Assembly: GCA_030157655.1 (NCBI GenBank)
Contig: JAOAUK010000038.1
Coordinates: forward strand, 1-55,005
Source of the DNA: Polynucleobacter sp.
GTDB taxonomy: Bacteria > Pseudomonadota > Gammaproteobacteria > Burkholderiales > Burkholderiaceae
DNA: 55,005 nt
Direction: 5' to 3'
The notes under the pieces are model-generated. The model made no database searches, was not told the origin of the DNA, and saw only the letters and a program-made list of their open reading frames with translations. The translations under genes were made by a program, and so were the position numbers. Of the stretch, positions 7,827 through 20,005 are shown piece after piece (within the stretch, counting starts at the first letter, position 1; every line of letters begins with the position of its first letter).

Positions 7827-9119
7827 ATGCAAACAGAATTAGCCCCTCAATTTATTGGGACGCCAGATGGCGTTATGGCACAGAGTATTCTTAATAAATG
7901 CGTTCACTGCGGCTTCTGCACGGCAACATGTCCAACATACCAACTACTCGGCGATGAATTAGATGGCCCACGTGGTCGAATTTATTTAATCAAACAAATC
8001 GCCGAAGGTCGATTGGCAACAGAGAAAACTAGAGAGCATTTAGATCGTTGCTTGACGTGCCGAAACTGCGAAAGCACCTGCCCAAGCGGTGTAGATTATG
8101 GTCACCTAGTTGATATCGGTCGCAAGTGGGCAGAAGAACAAACCAGCCCAAGACCCCTCCTAGAGCGTCTTTTACGCAAAGCACTTGCATTTGGCCTAAC
8201 GAATAAAACTCTTTTTGAGAATGGCATGCTAATTGGTAGAGTTGTTAAGCCACTATTGCCTAAAGTCATTCAACAGAAAATTCCAACGGGTAAAAAACCT
8301 GGTGTACGCCCAGCGAACAATCTTCATCAAACCAAGATGTTGATGCTTGAAGGTTGTGTTCAACCAGGAATGCTACCTAACATCAATAATGCAACCACTC
8401 GAGTGATGAGTAAATTGGGTGTTGATGTTCTTGTTGCAAACAAAGCAGGATGCTGTGGCGCACTGAAATATCACCTCAATGAACAAGAGGCAGGTCTTGA
8501 CGATATGCGCAGAAATATTGATGCTTGGTGGCCATACGTGACAGGCGAAGCACCTGAATGCGATGGTCATAAAGTAGAGGCATTGATTATGAATGCCTCG
8601 GGCTGCGGCGTCACCGTTAAGGAGTATGGGCACATACTTCGCGATGACCCTCGCTATGCAGAAAAAGCTGAAGCGATATCTGCCCTATGTAAAGACTTGA
8701 TTGAGATATTGCCAAGTCACACAGAATCTCTAAAACGATTGGTTGGCGAAAACTCTAAAAAGGGGGTGGTTTATCACCCACCCTGCACCTTGCAACATGG
8801 TCAAAAGATTAAAGGCCAACTAGAAAGCATGCTTGGTCAATTAGGCATCACCGCCAATACCTGCCAAGATAGCCATCTGTGTTGCGGCTCAGCTGGAACG
8901 TATTCGATCTTGCAAGCCGACTTATCAAAACAACTAAAACAGCAGAAATTAAACAATCTCCAAAAAGCTGTATCAGATCATCAGGCAGACCGGATCGTAT
9001 CAGCCAATATTGGCTGCATTACCCACTTACAAAATGAAGATACAGCTGTTGAGCATTGGATTGAACTGATCGATTCACTAATAGAGCAAAATGAGGGTTA
9101 TGTCCTTCATAAAAGCTAA
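7827..9119 (+). CDS. glcF: Glycolate oxidase iron-sulfur subunit GlcF
   Basis: This 430-residue protein carries two [4Fe-4S] ferredoxin motifs, Cys25/28/31/35 and Cys75/78/81/85. Two cysteine-rich CCG domains follow, with NKAGCCGALKYH in the first and DSHLCCGSAGTY in the second. It is the electron-transfer subunit linking GlcDE to the respiratory chain. It is the last gene of the glcDEF run and its 3' end touches the yggS start, so transcription probably continues into yggS and proC. Confidence 0.95.
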   Translation: MQTELAPQFIGTPDGVMAQSILNKCVHCGFCTATCPTYQLLGDELDGPRGRIYLIKQIAEGRLATEKTREHLDRCLTCRNCESTCPSGVDYGHLVDIGRKWAEEQTSPRPLLERLLRKALAFGLTNKTLFENGMLIGRVVKPLLPKVIQQKIPTGKKPGVRPANNLHQTKMLMLEGCVQPGMLPNINNATTRVMSKLGVDVLVANKAGCCGALKYHLNEQEAGLDDMRRNIDAWWPYVTGEAPECDGHKVEALIMNASGCGVTVKEYGHILRDDPRYAEKAEAISALCKDLIEILPSHTESLKRLVGENSKKGVVYHPPCTLQHGQKIKGQLESMLGQLGITANTCQDSHLCCGSAGTYSILQADLSKQLKQQKLNNLQKAVSDHQADRIVSANIGCITHLQNEDTAVEHWIELIDSLIEQNEGYVLHKS

Positions 9120-9813
9120 TTTAGATAGTATTAAAAAGCGTATCACGCAAGCCGCAGAGGCTTGCGGTCGCTCACCTGAGGATATTGAGCTTTTAGCTGT
9201 TTCAAAAACATTTCCAGCTGAAGATGTAAGAAGCTGCTTTGATAGTGGTCAACGCGCCTTTGGAGAAAATTATGTCCAAGAAGGCGTATCAAAAATTGAA
9301 TCACTCAAAGATCTACGGTCACAAATTCAATGGCACTTTATTGGCCCATTACAAAGCAATAAATCGCGCGATGTTGCCGAAAACTTCGACTGGGTGCACA
9401 GCATTGATCGATTAAAAATTGCACAAAGGCTAAACGATCAAAGACCTTCTAACGTAGGTCGATTAAATGTTTGCATACAAGTCAATATTAGCGATGAAAC
9501 TACAAAAAGTGGTGTGCAGCCTGACGATGTGATTGAGCTCTGCAACAACATATCGAACATGCCAAATCTTTTGCTCAGGGGATTAATGAGCATTCCAGAA
9601 CCCACTGATGATGTGGCTCAGCAAAGAAATGCACACCGTCAGCTTTATAAGCTTCTTGAGCTCCTAAAGTCATCTAAAGAACTTGATCAATCTAAAATGC
9701 AACTAGATACCCTCTCCATGGGCATGTCTTCAGATATTGAAGCAGCTATTGCAGAAGGTAGTACGATGGTACGTGTTGGCACCGCAATTTTTGGCAAAAG
9801 AACCTATTTATGA
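9100..9813 (+). CDS. yggS: YggS family PLP homeostasis protein
   Basis: This is a PLP-binding TIM-barrel protein (PROSC/PLPBP family) that buffers vitamin B6 and has no known catalytic reaction. The PLP lysine is Lys36 in LLAVSK, and the family motifs FGENYVQE, WHFIGPLQSNK and LSMGMSSD are present. I choose the ATG at 9100 because the N-terminus then reads MSFIKANLDSIKKRI, like other family members. An in-frame ATG at 9091 would add three residues and lengthen the overlap with glcF. The next gene, proC, overlaps its stop by 4 bases. yggS next to proC is a widespread pairing. Confidence 0.92.
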   Translation: MSFIKANLDSIKKRITQAAEACGRSPEDIELLAVSKTFPAEDVRSCFDSGQRAFGENYVQEGVSKIESLKDLRSQIQWHFIGPLQSNKSRDVAENFDWVHSIDRLKIAQRLNDQRPSNVGRLNVCIQVNISDETTKSGVQPDDVIELCNNISNMPNLLLRGLMSIPEPTDDVAQQRNAHRQLYKLLELLKSSKELDQSKMQLDTLSMGMSSDIEAAIAEGSTMVRVGTAIFGKRTYL

Positions 9814-10658
9814 ACAACTTATCAACTCTAAAAATTAGTTTTATTGGTGGCGGCAATATGGCTAGCGCACTAATAGGCGGCTTGATTAAAAAAGGAGTTG
9901 CCGCAAAAAATATTTTTGTTGCAGACCCTTATGATCAAACCCGCCAACGCCTTGAGTCTGAGCTGTCGGTTATTACTGCACAAAATATTAAAAAATTAGC
10001 CGCACACATCGAATCATCTGACGTTGTTGTGATGGCTGTAAAACCACAACAGTTCAAAGAAGCATCACTAGAACTTGCTGAAGTACTCAGTGCCTTCAAC
10101 ACAAAACCTCTTTGCTTAAGCGTTGCCGCAGGCATAAGAACATCTGATATGGCTGCTTGGCTTGGTCATACAAGATTAGTAAGAGCCATGCCCAATACGC
10201 CCGCACTCATTAGCCAAGGCATGACTGGCTTATATACAAGCACCAACACCTCTAGCGACGACAAACAACTTGCAGAAGATATCTGCCAAGCAGTCGGCAA
10301 AGTTGTTTGGGTTGATAACGAAAAACAGATGGATGACATCACTGCCGTATCAGGTAGCGGCCCAGCATATGTTTTTGCATTTTTAGAAGCTCTAGAAAAC
10401 GCCGCCATTGCACAGGGCTTAAACCCGGATCAAGCACGTTTACTGGCCATACAAACAGTTCAAGGTGCGGCAAGTCTGGCGGCGCAATCATCAGAACCAC
10501 CTTCTGTATTGCGCGAGAAAGTAACCTCCAAAGGTGGCACAACGTATGCTGCCCTACAAGTTCTAGAAAAAGAATCTTGGTCTCAAATCATGGCTAAGGC
10601 TATAGCAGCTGCTAGCGCGCGCGGCGCCGAAATGGGTGATGAGTTTAGTCGTCAGTAA
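9810..10658 (+). CDS. proC: Pyrroline-5-carboxylate reductase
   Basis: It catalyses the last step of proline synthesis, NAD(P)H-dependent reduction of pyrroline-5-carboxylate. The 282-residue protein has the N-terminal Rossmann motif FIGGGNMASALIGG and the C-terminal family signature SGSGPAYVFAFLEAL with KVTSKGGTTYAAL. The start overlaps yggS by ATGA. It converges with ubiA with no room for a clear terminator between the two. Confidence 0.96.
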   Translation: MNNLSTLKISFIGGGNMASALIGGLIKKGVAAKNIFVADPYDQTRQRLESELSVITAQNIKKLAAHIESSDVVVMAVKPQQFKEASLELAEVLSAFNTKPLCLSVAAGIRTSDMAAWLGHTRLVRAMPNTPALISQGMTGLYTSTNTSSDDKQLAEDICQAVGKVVWVDNEKQMDDITAVSGSGPAYVFAFLEALENAAIAQGLNPDQARLLAIQTVQGAASLAAQSSEPPSVLREKVTSKGGTTYAALQVLEKESWSQIMAKAIAAASARGAEMGDEFSRQ

Positions 10659-10659
10659 T

Positions 10660-11505
10660 TTAGGAAAAGGCTATCGCCAAAAATAAAGTAGCCCCTAACC
10701 AATTATTTCTTTTAAATGCCAAGAAACATTGTTCAGGGATTCTTTTGGATACCAATTGATAGTAATAAAAAATCAGCGCCAAGCCTAAAGCCCAAAACAC
10801 CCAAAATACATTCGACAAATTAAGCCGCACGGCAATCATGGCAAAACTTCCAATTGTGATTGCATAACAAAGCATCATCACCAAAACGTCACTCTTTCCG
10901 AAAGTGATTGCTGATGTCTTTATTCCAATAGCCAAATCATCTTCTCTATCAACCATGGCGTATGCAGTGTCATAGGCTATCGCCCAAGCAATATTAGCTA
11001 TCACCAACAACCAAGCATCAAACGGAATGCTGTTTTGTACTGCAGCAAATGACATGGGTATTCCAAAAGAAAAAGCGACACCCAATACAGCCTGAGGAAT
11101 AGAAAAGAATCTTTTTGTAAATGGATAAATAGCTGCCACCAAAACAGCTGGGACAGATAAGAGTTGAGCAAAGAGATTTAGCGGAAGAATTAATAAAAAT
11201 GAAATGAGCGCTAGCAACGCTGCCACCAGCAAGGCTTCTTTAGGGCTTACTCGGCCAGAGGTTACAGGTCGATTTTTTGTTCTAGAAACATGTTTATCAA
11301 AATCTCTATCCGCATAGTCATTAATGGCACATCCGGCACTGCGCATTAAAAAACAGCCCACAGAAAAAATAAGTAAGTGAGCTATTTGAGGCTGACCATT
11401 AGACGCCAACCACAACCCCCACAAAGTGGGCCATAAAACCAATAAAGTTCCAATTGGTTTATCAAAACGAATGAGCGCTAAATAATCTGAAAACTTTGAA
11501 GCCAT
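10660..11505 (-). CDS. ubiA: 4-hydroxybenzoate polyprenyltransferase UbiA
   Basis: This is an inner-membrane prenyltransferase that attaches the polyprenyl tail to 4-hydroxybenzoate in ubiquinone synthesis. The 281-residue protein is rich in membrane helices and has both aspartate-rich motifs: NDYADRDFD at residues 62–70 and the later YDTAYAMVDREDD. The length is normal. Its ATG overlaps the oxyR stop by one base, so it is the last gene of a recG–oxyR–ubiA run. Confidence 0.95.
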   Translation of the reverse strand: MASKFSDYLALIRFDKPIGTLLVLWPTLWGLWLASNGQPQIAHLLIFSVGCFLMRSAGCAINDYADRDFDKHVSRTKNRPVTSGRVSPKEALLVAALLALISFLLILPLNLFAQLLSVPAVLVAAIYPFTKRFFSIPQAVLGVAFSFGIPMSFAAVQNSIPFDAWLLVIANIAWAIAYDTAYAMVDREDDLAIGIKTSAITFGKSDVLVMMLCYAITIGSFAMIAVRLNLSNVFWVFWALGLALIFYYYQLVSKRIPEQCFLAFKRNNWLGATLFLAIAFS

Positions 11506-12422
11506 TACAAAAACTCAACCCCTGACAAACCGCAAGATTTAATTGCATCAGCCAAGGCATGCATGGCTGCCGTTCTTGCATAACTTTTACGCCAAGCTAA
11601 AACAACACGGCGCTTTGGAATAGGATTTGCAAACGGGATATATCTAATCAAGCTATTTGGATTGCTCTCATTAACAATAGAAGTAATTGGCAAAATAGTA
11701 ATTCCGATACCGCCTGCAACCATCTGCCTAATCGTTTCTAGAGAAGAGCCTTCAAAGCTACTCAACTCCCCTTCTTTTTGGTTTCTTTGCATGTCTGGGC
11801 AAATATCTAGTACATGGTCTCTAAAACAATGTCCTTGACCCAACAGTAGCGTTGTTTGAGACTGAAGATCAGCATGCTGAATCATGGCAAGACCTTCCCA
11901 AGGATGCCCCTGAGGAACAGCCACCATAAAACCCTCATCATACAAAGGCAAAACTTCTAAACCACCTTGCGGAAATGGTTCAGCAAGAACCGCAGCATCT
12001 ATATCACCTTGCTTTAAAAGCTCTAACAGTTTCACTGTGAAGTTTTCTTGTAGATACAAAGGCATCTGTGGCAATAAGTTTCTGCTATTAGCAATTAACT
12101 TTGGCAGCAAATAAGGGGCAATGGTGTAAATGCTACCTAAACGCACAGGGCCCGACAAAGGATCTTGGCCATGCTGAGCCAAATGCTTAATAACTTGAGC
12201 CTCTTCTAGAACCTTTTGAGCCTGATGGACAATGCTTTGACCTAAAGGGGTTATTGCCAATTCCGCACCAGATCGCTCAAATATTTGAATATTGAGCTCC
12301 TCTTCAAGCTTTTTAATAGCTACCGATAGTGTTGGCTGAGACACAAAGCATGCATCAGCAGCGCGACCAAAGTGTCGCTCCCTTGCTACTGCAACGATAT
12401 AACGTAGTTCAGTTAATGTCAT
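11505..12422 (-). CDS. oxyR: Hydrogen peroxide-sensing LysR-type regulator OxyR
   Basis: This 305-residue LysR regulator has an N-terminal winged helix (LRYIVAVARERHFGRAADAC) and a C-terminal effector domain. The redox cysteines are Cys199 in GHCFRD and Cys208 in LDICPD, the same numbers as the disulfide pair of E. coli OxyR. This makes it a peroxide sensor rather than a generic LysR protein. It starts 12 bases after recG and overlaps ubiA by one base. Family members activate catalase, peroxidase and thiol-repair genes; none of these is adjacent here, so the targets must lie elsewhere. Confidence 0.95.
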   Translation of the reverse strand: MTLTELRYIVAVARERHFGRAADACFVSQPTLSVAIKKLEEELNIQIFERSGAELAITPLGQSIVHQAQKVLEEAQVIKHLAQHGQDPLSGPVRLGSIYTIAPYLLPKLIANSRNLLPQMPLYLQENFTVKLLELLKQGDIDAAVLAEPFPQGGLEVLPLYDEGFMVAVPQGHPWEGLAMIQHADLQSQTTLLLGQGHCFRDHVLDICPDMQRNQKEGELSSFEGSSLETIRQMVAGGIGITILPITSIVNESNPNSLIRYIPFANPIPKRRVVLAWRKSYARTAAMHALADAIKSCGLSGVEFL

Positions 12423-12434
12423 ATCGAGAGGATA

Positions 12435-14504
12435 TCAAGCTTTTAGATATTCAGCTCGATTACCCAACCATCTAGATAGATGCTGCTCGGCAATCTTTGG
12501 ATAATTTGACAATAAAGCCACCGAGAGTTGCTGCGTTTTCTCTATAAGCCATTGCTCTTTTTGCAAATCAATAAATCTCAACATGGCATCGCCAGATTGT
12601 TTTGCGCCCAATAATTCGCCCGGGCCTCGCAGCGCAAGATCTCTCTCAGCAATTAAAAATCCATCCTGAGTTTCTTTAAGAGTTTGTAAGCGCTCTTTTG
12701 CAGCCAGAGAAAGCTCCTGGCCGTACAGCAAAATACAAACAGACTCCGCCGATCCGCGCCCAACGCGACCTCGCAGCTGATGTAATTGCGCATAGCCAAA
12801 TCTCTCGGCATGCTCGATAACCATCAATGAAGCATTAGGCACATCAACGCCAACTTCTATGACCGTTGTAGCCACCAAGATCTGAATCTCACCAGAAACA
12901 AATTTTTGCATGACTGAATTTTTTTCTTGGGACTTCAATCTTCCATGCACCAAACCAATCTTCACATTTGGCAATGCTTTTTCCAAAGCCTCATGGGTTT
13001 CAACAGCAGTTTTAAGCTGTAGAGTGTCTGATTCCTCAATTAATGGACACACCCAATACACCTGTCTACCTTTAGATAACTCAGATAGCAAACCGCCAAC
13101 CACTTCCTGGCGCCTCTCATTTTTAACTAATTTAGTTACAACGGGCGTTCTACCTGGTGGCAACTCATCGATAACTGAGACATCTAAATCAGCGTAAAAG
13201 GTCATCGCCAAAGTTCTTGGGATAGGTGTGGCTGACATCATTAATTGATGACAATGAATTTCAATATCATCAATTTTTTGCTGTAACTGTAAGCGCTGCT
13301 TTACACCAAAACGATGTTGCTCATCAATCACGGCAAATCCAAGTTTGGCAAATTCAACACCCTCCTGAATTAAGGCATGTGTACCAATAACCAGATGTGC
13401 AGCGCCACTGGATATTTGCTCTTGGGCATCTCTTTTTTCTTTCGCCTTGAGGGAGCCTGTTAACCATGCAATTTTCACGCCCAGAGGTTCTAACCAAAGC
13501 TTTAATTTACGAAAGTGTTGCTCAGCCAATATCTCGGTAGGCGCCATGATTGCAGCTTGGCATCCATGATCTATGGCGTGCATTGCAGCTAGCGCTGCAA
13601 TAACAGTTTTGCCGCTACCCACGTCACCCTGCAACAAACGGTTCATTGGGTGGGAATAACTTAAATCCTCAATAATTTCTTGCCAAACTTTTTTTTGAGC
13701 CCCGGTTAAATCAAAGGGTAAAGAGCTAAGAAATTGATTCAAGATCCCATTTGTAAGCGGAGTCGAACTCATCGACACAGCTTGGCGCATCAAACGTTTT
13801 TGTTTCGCCTGCTGCAGCGATATTTGTTGAGCCAGCAATTCTTCTAATTGCACTCGGCGCCAAGCAGGATGAGTCCTATTTTGGATAGACTCCAAATCAT
13901 CAGACTTACTTGGTTGATGCAACGTTTGCAAAGCTGAAATCAAACTTGGAATCGTCAAACCAGGAAAAGTCTTAGCAATTAAATCTTTTGGCAAAAACTC
14001 TTGCAAGCTAGTTTGTAATCCAGGATCTTGCAATGCTTTAGCAATCGCTTTACGAATAACTGTCTGACCAACACCTGCCACCGTTGAATAAACCGGTGTT
14101 AGCGTAGAGGGTAGCGGCGCATCAGGCCCTACAGCCTTAACTGTGGGATGAACCATCTCCGGACCATAATATCCATCACGTACCTCACCTCTTACCCGTA
14201 GGTGGGTCCCCATCGACATTTGTTTTTGCTGACTTGGATAAAAGTTTAGCCAGCGCAAAAACAACTCTTGACCATCATCATCTCGAATCTGAACCAATAA
14301 TTGACGGCGCGGTCGAAACATCACTTCCTGTCGGATCACATGCCCTTGAACTTGAAAGGTCAAGCCCCCAAAAGACCCAATTGCCTCGCCAATGGTTGAT
14401 AATTTGGTTTCATCCTCATAACGAATAGGTATATGGAGAGCGCAATCCAAACTGGAACGCAAACCTAGCTTATCTAGAGGTGATGAATTAGTTTTACCGG
14501 TCAT
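12435..14504 (-). CDS. recG: ATP-dependent DNA helicase RecG
   Basis: This 689-residue protein is full length. The N-terminal wedge/OB region (about residues 30–150) precedes a superfamily 2 helicase core with Walker A GDVGSGKT around residue 293, a DEQH box (VIDEQHRFG) and motif VI in HQLRGRVGRG. RecG remodels stalled replication forks and Holliday junctions. The gene is divergent from queA with only 32 bases between starts, so the two promoters must overlap each other or the coding ends. Confidence 0.96.
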   Translation of the reverse strand: MTGKTNSSPLDKLGLRSSLDCALHIPIRYEDETKLSTIGEAIGSFGGLTFQVQGHVIRQEVMFRPRRQLLVQIRDDDGQELFLRWLNFYPSQQKQMSMGTHLRVRGEVRDGYYGPEMVHPTVKAVGPDAPLPSTLTPVYSTVAGVGQTVIRKAIAKALQDPGLQTSLQEFLPKDLIAKTFPGLTIPSLISALQTLHQPSKSDDLESIQNRTHPAWRRVQLEELLAQQISLQQAKQKRLMRQAVSMSSTPLTNGILNQFLSSLPFDLTGAQKKVWQEIIEDLSYSHPMNRLLQGDVGSGKTVIAALAAMHAIDHGCQAAIMAPTEILAEQHFRKLKLWLEPLGVKIAWLTGSLKAKEKRDAQEQISSGAAHLVIGTHALIQEGVEFAKLGFAVIDEQHRFGVKQRLQLQQKIDDIEIHCHQLMMSATPIPRTLAMTFYADLDVSVIDELPPGRTPVVTKLVKNERRQEVVGGLLSELSKGRQVYWVCPLIEESDTLQLKTAVETHEALEKALPNVKIGLVHGRLKSQEKNSVMQKFVSGEIQILVATTVIEVGVDVPNASLMVIEHAERFGYAQLHQLRGRVGRGSAESVCILLYGQELSLAAKERLQTLKETQDGFLIAERDLALRGPGELLGAKQSGDAMLRFIDLQKEQWLIEKTQQLSVALLSNYPKIAEQHLSRWLGNRAEYLKA

Positions 14505-14536
14505 TGATTAAATAGTAATGTTCCCATGGGACTGTA

Positions 14537-16725
<2,189 letters not shown>

Positions 16726-16754
16726 AATTACGGTTTCTATTTGGAGGAAATAAC

Positions 16755-17075
16755 ATGTTTATTAGCAACGCGTATGCACAAGCTGCTGGAGCAGAAAGTG
16801 GCGGCATTATGGGCTTTTTGCCATTAATTCTAATGTTTGCGGTGTTGTACTTTGTCATGATTCGTCCGCAAATGAAGCGTCAAAAAGAACTTAAAAACAT
16901 GCTAGAAGCTTTGGCTGTTGGCGATGAAGTTGTCACAGTTGGCGGCTTAATGGGAAAAGTAACTAATCTTAAAGACCCTTATGTGACTGTTGAACTACTC
17001 CCAGGCACAGAAGTAAAAATGCAAAAAAGCGCTGTGACGGCTGTTTTGCCTAAAGGCACCATCAAAGCTATCTAA
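16755..17075 (+). CDS. yajC: Preprotein translocase accessory subunit YajC
   Basis: This 106-residue protein has one N-terminal membrane helix (IMGFLPLILMFAVLYFVMI, from about residue 24) followed by RPQMKRQKE and a small cytoplasmic domain. It associates with SecDF and the Sec holotranslocon. A strong Shine-Dalgarno (GGAGG) stands 7 bases before the ATG, and secD follows 12 bases after the stop. Confidence 0.96.
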   Translation: MFISNAYAQAAGAESGGIMGFLPLILMFAVLYFVMIRPQMKRQKELKNMLEALAVGDEVVTVGGLMGKVTNLKDPYVTVELLPGTEVKMQKSAVTAVLPKGTIKAI

Positions 17076-17087
17076 GAAAGATTTGGC

Positions 17088-18944
17088 ATGAACCGTTACC
17101 CGCTGTGGAAATATCTAGTAATTGCTGTGGCCCTTTTAATTGGGGCCATTTATACCCTTCCTAATTTCTTTGGGGAGGCACCAGCTGTACAAGTTTCAGC
17201 GGGTAAAGTGACTGTCAAAATCGATTTGGGCACGCAAGAACGCATCACTCAAATTTTAAGTAATGCGCAGATTCAACCCAAAGGTATTCAGTTTGAAAGA
17301 ATTGGCGCCAATGGCACCATCAAAATTCGTTTAGACAGTACTGATAACCAGTTAAAAGTTAAAGATACACTGCAAAAAGCGCTTAATCCTGATAGCAATG
17401 ATCCAAGCTATGTGATTGCATTAAATTTAATTTCTAACACACCAGCATGGCTTGGCTCGATGGGCGCAATGCCTATGTATCTCGGCTTGGATTTGCGAGG
17501 TGGTGTGCACTTCTTGCTTCAAGTAGATATGCGCGGAGCACTACAAAAGAAAATTGAAAGCCTAAGCGCTGATGCGAGATCTCAGTTACGTGAAAAATCA
17601 ATTCGTCATTCTGGCGTAGAACGCCAGAATGATTCAATCATTATTAAATTTGCCAAAGAAGATGAAGCGCTTGCAGCAAGACTGCTACTTAACAAAAATA
17701 TTCCTGACCTAGAGTTCAACTCTCAAAAGGCTGCTGATGGTTTTAAATTAGTTGGCGAATTCAAAGCTTCTGCCATAAAAGAAGTTCAGGAGAATGCAGT
17801 TAAGCAAAACATTACCACCTTGCATAACCGTGTTAACGAATTAGGCGTTGCAGAACCAGTGATTCAGCAACAAGGCCAGGACCGCATCATTGTTCAGTTG
17901 CCTGGCGTTCAAGATACGGCTAGAGCAAAGGACATCATCGGCAGAACAGCAACTCTAGAATCTCGCCTAGCTGACCCTGTTAAGACATACCTCCTATCAG
18001 GAGAATTGCCGCCACCTGGATCTGATGTTTTCAAAACTGGGGATGGTCGCCAAGTTGTATTTAAAAAATCAGTGATATTTAGTGGCGACAGAATTACCAG
18101 CGCGTCAGCAGGCTTTGACAACAATCAACGCCCATCAGTGAACATCACTTTGGATTCTGCTGGTGGCCGCGTAATGCAAGAAGTAACACGCGAAAACATT
18201 GGCAAACCAATGGGTATGATTTTGTTTGAAAAAGGTCGCGGAGAAGTTCTAACTGTCGCAACCATTCAAAGTGAATTTGGATCAAAGTTTCAGATTACCG
18301 GTCAACCAAGTACTGAAAGCGCCAATGATCTAGCTCTATTACTACGCGCTGGATCTCTTGCGGCACCAATGGAAATCATTGAAGAAAGAACAATCGGCCC
18401 AAGCTTAGGTGCTGACAATATTGCCAAAGGCTTTAACTCAGTTATCTATGGATTTTGCGCTATCGCAATTTTCATGATTGCCTACTACCTATTATTTGGC
18501 GCATTCTCAGTTGTAGCTTTAGCAGTTAACTTATTTTTATTGGTTGCGATCTTATCCATGCTACAAGCTACATTAACTTTACCGGGTATTGCAGCTATGG
18601 CTCTTGCTCTGGGTATGGCGATTGACTCAAACGTTCTAATCAATGAACGTATACGTGAAGAGCTGCGCTCAGGAGCCAGTCCACAAACAGCTATTGCCAC
18701 TGGCTTTGAAAAAGCCTGGGGAACCATTCTTGATTCAAACATCACCACATTAATTGCTGGTGTTGCTTTGCTTGCATTTGGTTCAGGTCCAGTCAGAGGC
18801 TTTGCTGTAGTTCATAGCTTAGGTATTTTGACATCTATGTTCTCAGCAGTTTTCTTTGCAAGAGGCCTTGCAAATCTTTGGTATGGCCGCAAGAAGAAGC
18901 TCGAAAAACTATCGATTGGCCAAGTTTGGCGCCCTACTGAATAA
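17088..18944 (+). CDS. secD: Protein translocase subunit SecD
   Basis: This 618-residue protein uses the proton-motive force to assist late stages of Sec export. It has an N-terminal membrane helix (about residues 7–27), a large periplasmic domain beginning near LGLDLRGGVHFLLQVD, and five C-terminal membrane helices (about 450–600) with LALGMAIDSNVLINERIREE. The length is that of a proteobacterial SecD. It lies between yajC and secF in the standard order. Confidence 0.97.
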   Translation: MNRYPLWKYLVIAVALLIGAIYTLPNFFGEAPAVQVSAGKVTVKIDLGTQERITQILSNAQIQPKGIQFERIGANGTIKIRLDSTDNQLKVKDTLQKALNPDSNDPSYVIALNLISNTPAWLGSMGAMPMYLGLDLRGGVHFLLQVDMRGALQKKIESLSADARSQLREKSIRHSGVERQNDSIIIKFAKEDEALAARLLLNKNIPDLEFNSQKAADGFKLVGEFKASAIKEVQENAVKQNITTLHNRVNELGVAEPVIQQQGQDRIIVQLPGVQDTARAKDIIGRTATLESRLADPVKTYLLSGELPPPGSDVFKTGDGRQVVFKKSVIFSGDRITSASAGFDNNQRPSVNITLDSAGGRVMQEVTRENIGKPMGMILFEKGRGEVLTVATIQSEFGSKFQITGQPSTESANDLALLLRAGSLAAPMEIIEERTIGPSLGADNIAKGFNSVIYGFCAIAIFMIAYYLLFGAFSVVALAVNLFLLVAILSMLQATLTLPGIAAMALALGMAIDSNVLINERIREELRSGASPQTAIATGFEKAWGTILDSNITTLIAGVALLAFGSGPVRGFAVVHSLGILTSMFSAVFFARGLANLWYGRKKKLEKLSIGQVWRPTE

Positions 18945-18958
18945 AAGGAATATAAGCC

Positions 18959-19936
18959 ATGGAATTCTTCCGTATCCGTCGTGACATTCCCTTTATGCGC
19001 CATGCATTGGTGCTTAATGTCATATCTGCATTAACGTTTGTTGCCGCCATCTTCTTCTTGACCACCAAAGGTCTACACCTATCAGTTGAATTCACGGGCG
19101 GCACTGTGATGGAGGTTAGCTACACACAAGCTGCGCCATTAAATTCAATCCGAGACGATTTAACTAAGCTAGGCTACCAAGATATTCAAGTTCAAAACTT
19201 TGGCAGCTCTAGAGATGTTTTAATTCGTTTGCCATTGCAAAAAGGTGCTGATGGCCAAGTTATTTCATCAGCGCAGCAAAGCGATCAAGTATTAACCACC
19301 TTAAAAGCATCTCAAGACGACGTTAAATTAAAACGTGTTGAGTTTGTTGGTCCACAGGTAGGTAAAGAGCTTGCAACAGATGGTTTGCTTGCCTTGCTAT
19401 TTGTTGTGCTGGGTATCGTTATTTACTTGTCTATTCGCTTTGAGTGGAAATTTGCTCTAGCAGGTATTTTGGCTAACTTGCATGACGTTGTGATTATTTT
19501 GGGATTCTTTGCACTCTTCCAATGGGAATTCTCACTATCAGTTTTAGCAGCTGTTCTAGCAGTTCTAGGTTACTCAGTGAACGAGTCTGTTGTTATTTTT
19601 GACCGTATCAGAGAAAACTTCCGCAAATATAGAAAGATGGAAGTTTCTGCAATTATTGATAACGCAATCACGAGCACCACTAGCCGTACGATCATTACTC
19701 ACGGCAGCACACAAATGATGGTTCTTGCGATGCTTCTATTTGGTGGCCCAACTCTTTACTACTTTGCGCTAGCTTTAACTATTGGTATTTTGTTTGGTAT
19801 CTACTCATCTGTTTTCGTGGCCGCCGCTCTAGCTATGTGGTTTGGCATTAAACGCGAAGATTTGTTAACACCAGAAACTAAAGCTAATCCAAGCGCAAGT
19901 AATAGCGACGACCCAAACTTTGGCGCTCAAGTTTAA
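18959..19936 (+). CDS. secF: Protein translocase subunit SecF
   Basis: This 325-residue partner of SecD has an N-terminal helix, the FTGGTVMEVSY strand, and five C-terminal membrane helices including VLGYSVNESVVIFDRIREN. It starts 14 bases after secD with AAGGAA upstream of the ATG. It closes the queA–tgt–yajC–secDF operon, which ends at the hairpin at 19960–19987. The C-terminal 20 residues are polar and probably unstructured. Confidence 0.97.
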   Translation: MEFFRIRRDIPFMRHALVLNVISALTFVAAIFFLTTKGLHLSVEFTGGTVMEVSYTQAAPLNSIRDDLTKLGYQDIQVQNFGSSRDVLIRLPLQKGADGQVISSAQQSDQVLTTLKASQDDVKLKRVEFVGPQVGKELATDGLLALLFVVLGIVIYLSIRFEWKFALAGILANLHDVVIILGFFALFQWEFSLSVLAAVLAVLGYSVNESVVIFDRIRENFRKYRKMEVSAIIDNAITSTTSRTIITHGSTQMMVLAMLLFGGPTLYYFALALTIGILFGIYSSVFVAAALAMWFGIKREDLLTPETKANPSASNSDDPNFGAQV

Positions 19937-19959
19937 ATATTTAGCTTAAGAACTTAAAT

Positions 19960-19987
19960 AAAAAAGCGGGCAATTGCCCGCTTTTTT
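19960..19987. terminator. Bidirectional terminator between secF and the TerC gene
   Basis: A perfect 14+14 base palindrome has a GCGGGC/GCCCGC core flanked by A6 on the left and T6 on the right. It can end transcription from secF on the plus strand and from the TerC-family gene on the minus strand. Confidence 0.93.
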
Positions 19988-20005
19988 GTTGACCGCTTAA
20001 TCAAT